Below, one piece after another: positions 5,865-8,532 of a DNA stretch of 8,532 bases. Both the position numbers and the translations under genes were made by a program. Within the stretch, counting starts at the first letter, position 1. Each line of letters opens with the position of its first letter. Below the pieces are notes generated by a model that was given only the letters and a program-made list of their open reading frames with translations, ran no database searches and had not been told where the DNA came from. Source of the stretch: a bacterium (GTDB taxonomy: Bacteria; Desulfobacterota; S145-22); contig JALTEW010000197.1 in assembly GCA_027073795.1 (NCBI GenBank), forward strand, positions 1 to 8,532, in the 5' to 3' direction.

Positions 5865-6719
5865 TCACATCCTCCGAACCCGTGCTGTTCTCGACAGGGC
5901 AACCGCATAGTCCGCGCTTTTTTTGAACAGAACACCCAGAAAGGGAATGGCCCCCTTCTGCAGGGACTTGAGGTGAAAATCCGGATCCATGTTCAGGGCT
6001 CGTATCCAGTTAATCAATTCCCGCGTGGCAGGCTTTTTCTCCACAGCCGGCAAGTCCCGAAGCTTGTAAAAGGTATCAATGCAGACCTGCGCAAGGCTCT
6101 CCTCCAGGTCGGGAAAGTGCACCCGGACAATCTCCCGCATCATCTCACGGTCCGGAAAGGCGATATGATGAAAATTACATCGCCCCAAGAAGGGGTCGGA
6201 AAGGTCCTTTTTGGAGTTCGAAGTAATAACGATCACCGGGCGGTGTTTTGCCTTGATGGTCTTATCAATCTCAATGATGTCGAACTGCATCTGTTCCAGG
6301 ATATCCAGCATGTCATCCTGAAAGTCGGTATCCGCCTTGTCAATCTCATCAATCAGAAGCACCACCCGCTCGTCTGACACAAAGGCCTGCCCGATCTTGC
6401 CCATCCGGATGTATTCCTCAATATTGCTCACGTCGCGGGTGGAATCTCCAAACCGGCTGTCGTTCAGGCGTGTCAGGGTATCATACTGGTACAGGGCGTC
6501 CACCAGTTTCATGCTCGACTTCACATTTAGGACAATCAACGGCATATGCAGGCTTTCCGAGATGGCATAGGCCAGCATCGTCTTTCCCGTCCCTGGCTCA
6601 CCCTTCAAAAGAAGGGGCATCTCAAGGGCCATGGATACATTAACAATCTGTTTGAGGTCGGGGTCGAGGATGTATTTTGATCCTCCCTCGAACTGCGTTA
6701 CGTTGGCTGTCTCATTCAC
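5865..6719 (-). CDS. MoxR-family AAA+ ATPase
   Basis: This is an ATP-driven chaperone-type AAA+ protein of the MoxR branch, 284 residues from the GTG at 6719. Walker A GEPGTGKT is at 40-47, Walker B VVLLIDEID at 119-127, sensor 1 ITSNS at 165-169, an arginine-finger region GRCNFH near 179-184, and sensor 2 ATREL at 231-235. The GTG start is chosen because AAGGAG sits 7 nt before it. An ATG 42 nt upstream (6761) has no ribosome site and falls within the spacer of a strong promoter, so it would not be in the transcript. The VWA gene follows after 6 nt, the standard MoxR/VWA pairing. The pair probably remodels or matures a client complex; none of the neighbours is an obvious client (no CO-dehydrogenase, methanol-dehydrogenase or nitric-oxide-reductase genes here). 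Confidence 0.9.
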   Translation of the reverse strand: MNETANVTQFEGGSKYILDPDLKQIVNVSMALEMPLLLKGEPGTGKTMLAYAISESLHMPLIVLNVKSSMKLVDALYQYDTLTRLNDSRFGDSTRDVSNIEEYIRMGKIGQAFVSDERVVLLIDEIDKADTDFQDDMLDILEQMQFDIIEIDKTIKAKHRPVIVITSNSKKDLSDPFLGRCNFHHIAFPDREMMREIVRVHFPDLEESLAQVCIDTFYKLRDLPAVEKKPATRELINWIRALNMDPDFHLKSLQKGAIPFLGVLFKKSADYAVALSRTARVRRM

Positions 6720-6726
6720 ATGAACT

Positions 6727-6732
6727 CTCCTT
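6727..6732 (-). promoter_or_regulatory. Shine-Dalgarno that fixes the moxR start
   Basis: AAGGAG on the minus strand, 7 nt before GTG 6719. Together with the promoter at 6750-6778 it decides against the longer ATG-initiated frame. Confidence 0.75.
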
Positions 6733-6749
6733 CTCAATTTTATCATTAA

Positions 6750-6778
6750 ATTATTAGTCATTTTTCAGGGGAAGTCAA
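6750..6778 (-). promoter_or_regulatory. Strong sigma70-type promoter for the moxR/VWA operon
   Basis: On the minus strand TTGACT (6773-6778, 5 of 6) and AATAAT (6750-6755, 5 of 6) are separated by 17 nt. Transcription should start near 6743, giving a leader of about 24 nt before GTG 6719. This is the best consensus match in the intergenic region. Confidence 0.65.
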
Positions 6779-6832
6779 ATAAATACCCCTATCGTTTAGC
6801 ATTTTGAAGTTCAGACCTGACATCTTGCTTTG

Positions 6833-6859
6833 TTGACCAAAACAGGTATCAATGATATT
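6833..6859 (+). promoter_or_regulatory. Possible promoter for the methyltransferase/rlpA unit
   Basis: TTGACC (6833-6838, 5 of 6) is followed after 15 nt by GATATT (6854-6859, 4 of 6). The spacing is short and the -10 weak, but no better candidate lies before the ribosome site AGGAGG (6879-6884). Confidence 0.35.
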
Positions 6860-6895
6860 TCACTAAAAACAGTGAATCAGGAGGGATTACGCTAA

Positions 6896-7543
6896 TTGAA
6901 GATCCGAAAATACAGGGTTAAGTACTACAACTTCTTTTCGCATTTCTATGACGGGTTTATCGCCCTCCATTCCAAAGATCTCCAGCAACAGGCCCGAAAT
7001 TTCCTTATTTCCACAATCAACCCGCGGGGTGACGAAACCATCCTCGATATCTGCACAGGCACGGGCTCCCTTCTCCCCCTGTACGCAGAGAAGGTTGGTG
7101 AAAAGGGCCGAGTCATCGGCATTGATTTCTCTTCCGGCATGCTGCAGGTAGCCCGGCAGAAAACGAAACACCTGAACAATGTCCTTCTCGTTCTCGCGGA
7201 TGTCGCCGCCCTACCCCTTGGTTCCACATCCGTTGACGCGGTTAGCTGTTCTCACGCCTTTTACGAGCTGAAACAAGAAACAGCCACCTCATGCCTGCGA
7301 GAGGTCAAGCGGGTCTTAAAGAAAGATCGGGCCTTTTTCATGATGGAACACGAGATCCCCAAAAAGAGGTTTATCCGCTTCCTGTACTATCTGCGCCTTC
7401 TCTCCATGGGGTCAGATCGAATGAGAGAAATCCTAAAGGATGAAACCCGACGCTTTATCGAGGTCTTCACAAACGTTGGCAAGGTTGTTTCGCCCAGCGG
7501 AAAGTCTAAAATCATCATCAGCAGAAAAAATCAGAAAGTTTGA
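6896..7543 (+). CDS. Class I SAM-dependent methyltransferase (UbiE/Methyltransf_11-like)
   Basis: The 215-residue protein has the Rossmann-like SAM-binding core. Motif I is ILDICTGTGSL (49-59), where the glycine-rich loop contacts SAM. Motif II is VIGIDFSSGML (73-83), with the acidic D77 expected to hold the ribose. Motif III is LADVAALPL (100-108), followed by a post-core strand DAVSCSHAFYEL (114-125). The start is TTG with AGGAGG 11 nt upstream; the N-terminal segment with YYNFFSHFYDGF resembles the cap of UbiE-type enzymes. The substrate cannot be inferred; relatives methylate quinones, lipids and other small molecules. The stop TGA overlaps the TTG that could start rlpA by four bases. It is divergent from moxR. 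No membrane segment is visible. Confidence 0.8.
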   Translation: MKIRKYRVKYYNFFSHFYDGFIALHSKDLQQQARNFLISTINPRGDETILDICTGTGSLLPLYAEKVGEKGRVIGIDFSSGMLQVARQKTKHLNNVLLVLADVAALPLGSTSVDAVSCSHAFYELKQETATSCLREVKRVLKKDRAFFMMEHEIPKKRFIRFLYYLRLLSMGSDRMREILKDETRRFIEVFTNVGKVVSPSGKSKIIISRKNQKV

Positions 7544-7548
7544 GGCGG

Positions 7549-8235
7549 ATGAACCTTATTCCTTCTTTAAGATTAAAGCCATGCTTAAGCATGGTTATCA
7601 TCACGGCTGTTCTGATAACCCTTTTTGTGAGTTGCGCGAAGATGGTTCCACCTCCTCCGCCCCCTATTCAGCCTACGGTTGGCAGCCGCCAGATCGGTAT
7701 TGCTTCCTGGTATGGTAAGGATTTTCACGGCAAACCCACGGCCAGCGGTGAAATCTACAACATGTACGACATGACCGCCGCACATAAAACACTTCCGCTC
7801 GGCACCCAGGTTATGGTGACAAACCTTGAAAATAACCGTTCGGTGAAGGTGACAATCAATGACCGCGGTCCCTTTGTCAAAAACCGCGTTATTGACCTGA
7901 GCTACGCGGCGGCCAAATCCATCGGGATGGTAGGTCCCGGAACGGCTGAAGTTATGATCGAGGTGCTTAAAACACCTTCCGGGAAGAAGGCTCCTTCCCC
8001 TGAAGGGCTTTACACGCTTCAGGTTGCCTCTTTCATCAATAGGGAAAACGCGGACCGCCTGGCGGCCAAGCTCAGCCATCTTGTCGATAATGTTTATATT
8101 GTGTTATATAGAACGGGCGAAACAACCTATTATCGTGTAAGGGTGGGAACATTTGAGTCCCGGGAACTGGCCATCAGGGAGGGAGAAAGGCTGACCCGCC
8201 ATGGTTATAACATCCTCATCGCAAGATATGAGTGA
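7549..8235 (+). CDS. rlpA: RlpA family septal lytic transglycosylase lipoprotein with SPOR domain
   Basis: RlpA cleaves peptidoglycan strands lacking stem peptides at the division septum; it is an outer-membrane lipoprotein exposed to the periplasm. From ATG 7549 it has 228 residues. A signal sequence (1-28) with basic start and hydrophobic core ends in the lipobox LFVSC, C29 being the lipidation site; Ala at +2 favours outer-membrane sorting. A proline run (34-39) forms a spacer. The double-psi beta-barrel domain (about 49-140) contains ASWYGKDFHGKPTASGE (52-68), AAHKTLPLG (77-85) with catalytic His79, and NDRGPF (104-109) with catalytic Asp105. The C-terminal SPOR domain (153-228, LYTLQVASF onward) binds denuded septal glycan. 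TTG 7540 is an alternative start overlapping the methyltransferase stop; neither start has an ideal ribosome site (GAGG, 3 nt before the ATG, is close). Confidence 0.92.
   Translation: MNLIPSLRLKPCLSMVIITAVLITLFVSCAKMVPPPPPPIQPTVGSRQIGIASWYGKDFHGKPTASGEIYNMYDMTAAHKTLPLGTQVMVTNLENNRSVKVTINDRGPFVKNRVIDLSYAAAKSIGMVGPGTAEVMIEVLKTPSGKKAPSPEGLYTLQVASFINRENADRLAAKLSHLVDNVYIVLYRTGETTYYRVRVGTFESRELAIREGERLTRHGYNILIARYE
7579..7620 (+). repeat. Two adjoining inverted repeats at the start of rlpA
   Basis: CCATGCTTAAGCATGG (7579-7594) is a perfect 16-bp palindrome. It shares its last two bases with GGTTATCA (7593-7600), which pairs perfectly with TGATAACC (7613-7620) across a 12-nt loop. Both lie within the signal-peptide codons of rlpA, 30-70 nt after its start. 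Confidence 0.6.
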
Positions 8236-8285
8236 CGACTTCGTAAAAAACCAACGATACAAGGCAAAGTGCCAAAGGCAAAATT

Positions 8286-8532
8286 ATGATCATACAGGGA
8301 CACAAGGGTTCAGGGAAAGACCGAGACCTTTATGTCTTTGCGCTTCCATGTAAAGGTATGTTTTTCATAAAGCTGCCGTTCAATAGCAGGAACCTGACGT
8401 TTGGTGCAGTTGCTTATGCCGCCAATGTGGATAAGGGTTTTCTCCGAAGGGTGCAATCCACCGCCGGGTCAAACGACTTTTCAGGAATCGTCGATATATT
8501 GCTCTGGGTTCTAATTGGTATCGTGGTTCTCG
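8286..8532 (+). CDS. Unrecognised open frame, runs off right edge (possible membrane protein)
   Basis: An ATG at 8286 opens a frame of 82 codons without a stop up to the window edge; an in-frame TAA at 8244-8246 bounds it upstream. The start MIIQGHKGSGKDRD resembles a P-loop only superficially, since the residue after GK is Asp rather than Ser/Thr. The visible end, IVDILLWVLIGIVVL, is hydrophobic enough for a membrane helix. Codon choice looks like that of neighbouring genes. The ribosome site is weak (AAAGG about 9 nt upstream). It follows rlpA by 50 nt on the same strand and may share its transcript. The 8236-8285 gap holds no clear terminator. No family recognised. Confidence 0.4.
   Translation, partial: MIIQGHKGSGKDRDLYVFALPCKGMFFIKLPFNSRNLTFGAVAYAANVDKGFLRRVQSTAGSNDFSGIVDILLWVLIGIVVL

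Noticed and set aside
6806..6828. GCAAGATGTCAGGTCTGAAC (minus strand) as a second copy of the RAYT-upstream motif
   Set aside because: Only CAGGTCT is shared with the copy at 3661-3677; a 7-mer match is too little.
8236..8250. GACTTCGTAAAAAA after the rlpA stop as part of a dispersed repeat or terminator
   Set aside because: It resembles repeats I vaguely recall from related genomes, but no second copy or stem exists in this window.

Overview
The window looks like chromosomal DNA of a Gram-negative, respiring bacterium of moderate GC content. A lipid-modified RlpA/SPOR protein implies an outer membrane, a NuoA fragment implies respiratory complex I, and strong Shine-Dalgarno sites with frequent TTG starts occur throughout. 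The gene mix (actinobacterial-type inositol-phosphate synthase, Isf-like flavoprotein, RAYT transposase, MoxR/VWA pair) would fit a deltaproteobacterial (Desulfobacterota) lineage, but that placement is inference.

Layout, left to right. (1) 1-173, minus: the 5' end of nuoA, running off the left edge, with a clear sigma70-type promoter at 233-260. (2) 399-3631, minus: a tight three-gene unit. In transcription order it reads REP-associated tyrosine transposase (RAYT), ino1 (myo-inositol-1-phosphate synthase), and a GT-A-type glycosyltransferase. The RAYT stop codon lies 3 nt before the ino1 ATG and carries its Shine-Dalgarno. The ino1 stop and the glycosyltransferase start overlap by one base (TAATG). 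(3) 3829-4566, plus: an iron-sulfur flavoprotein, divergent from the RAYT unit, with its own promoter. (4) 4668-6719, minus: an operon of a MoxR-type AAA+ ATPase followed by a CoxE-like VWA protein, convergent with the flavoprotein gene. (5) 6896-8235, plus: a SAM-dependent methyltransferase overlapping rlpA by four bases if rlpA starts at its upstream TTG, divergent from moxR. (6) 8286 to the right edge, plus: an unrecognised open frame, probably a membrane protein.

How the genes may work together. Ino1 would turn glucose-6-phosphate into inositol-1-phosphate, and the translationally coupled glycosyltransferase may use an inositol-derived acceptor. The MoxR/VWA pair is a typical ATPase/adaptor chaperone module acting on an unknown client. 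RlpA acts on septal peptidoglycan.

The most unusual items are three. The RAYT keeps its HUH histidines and a C-terminal helix-turn-helix but has His where the family's catalytic Tyr is expected, and it sits as the lead gene of an inositol operon. The VWA protein has one extra residue in its metal-site loop. The start of rlpA carries two back-to-back inverted repeats. No CRISPR array, tRNA, rRNA or complete insertion sequence was seen.
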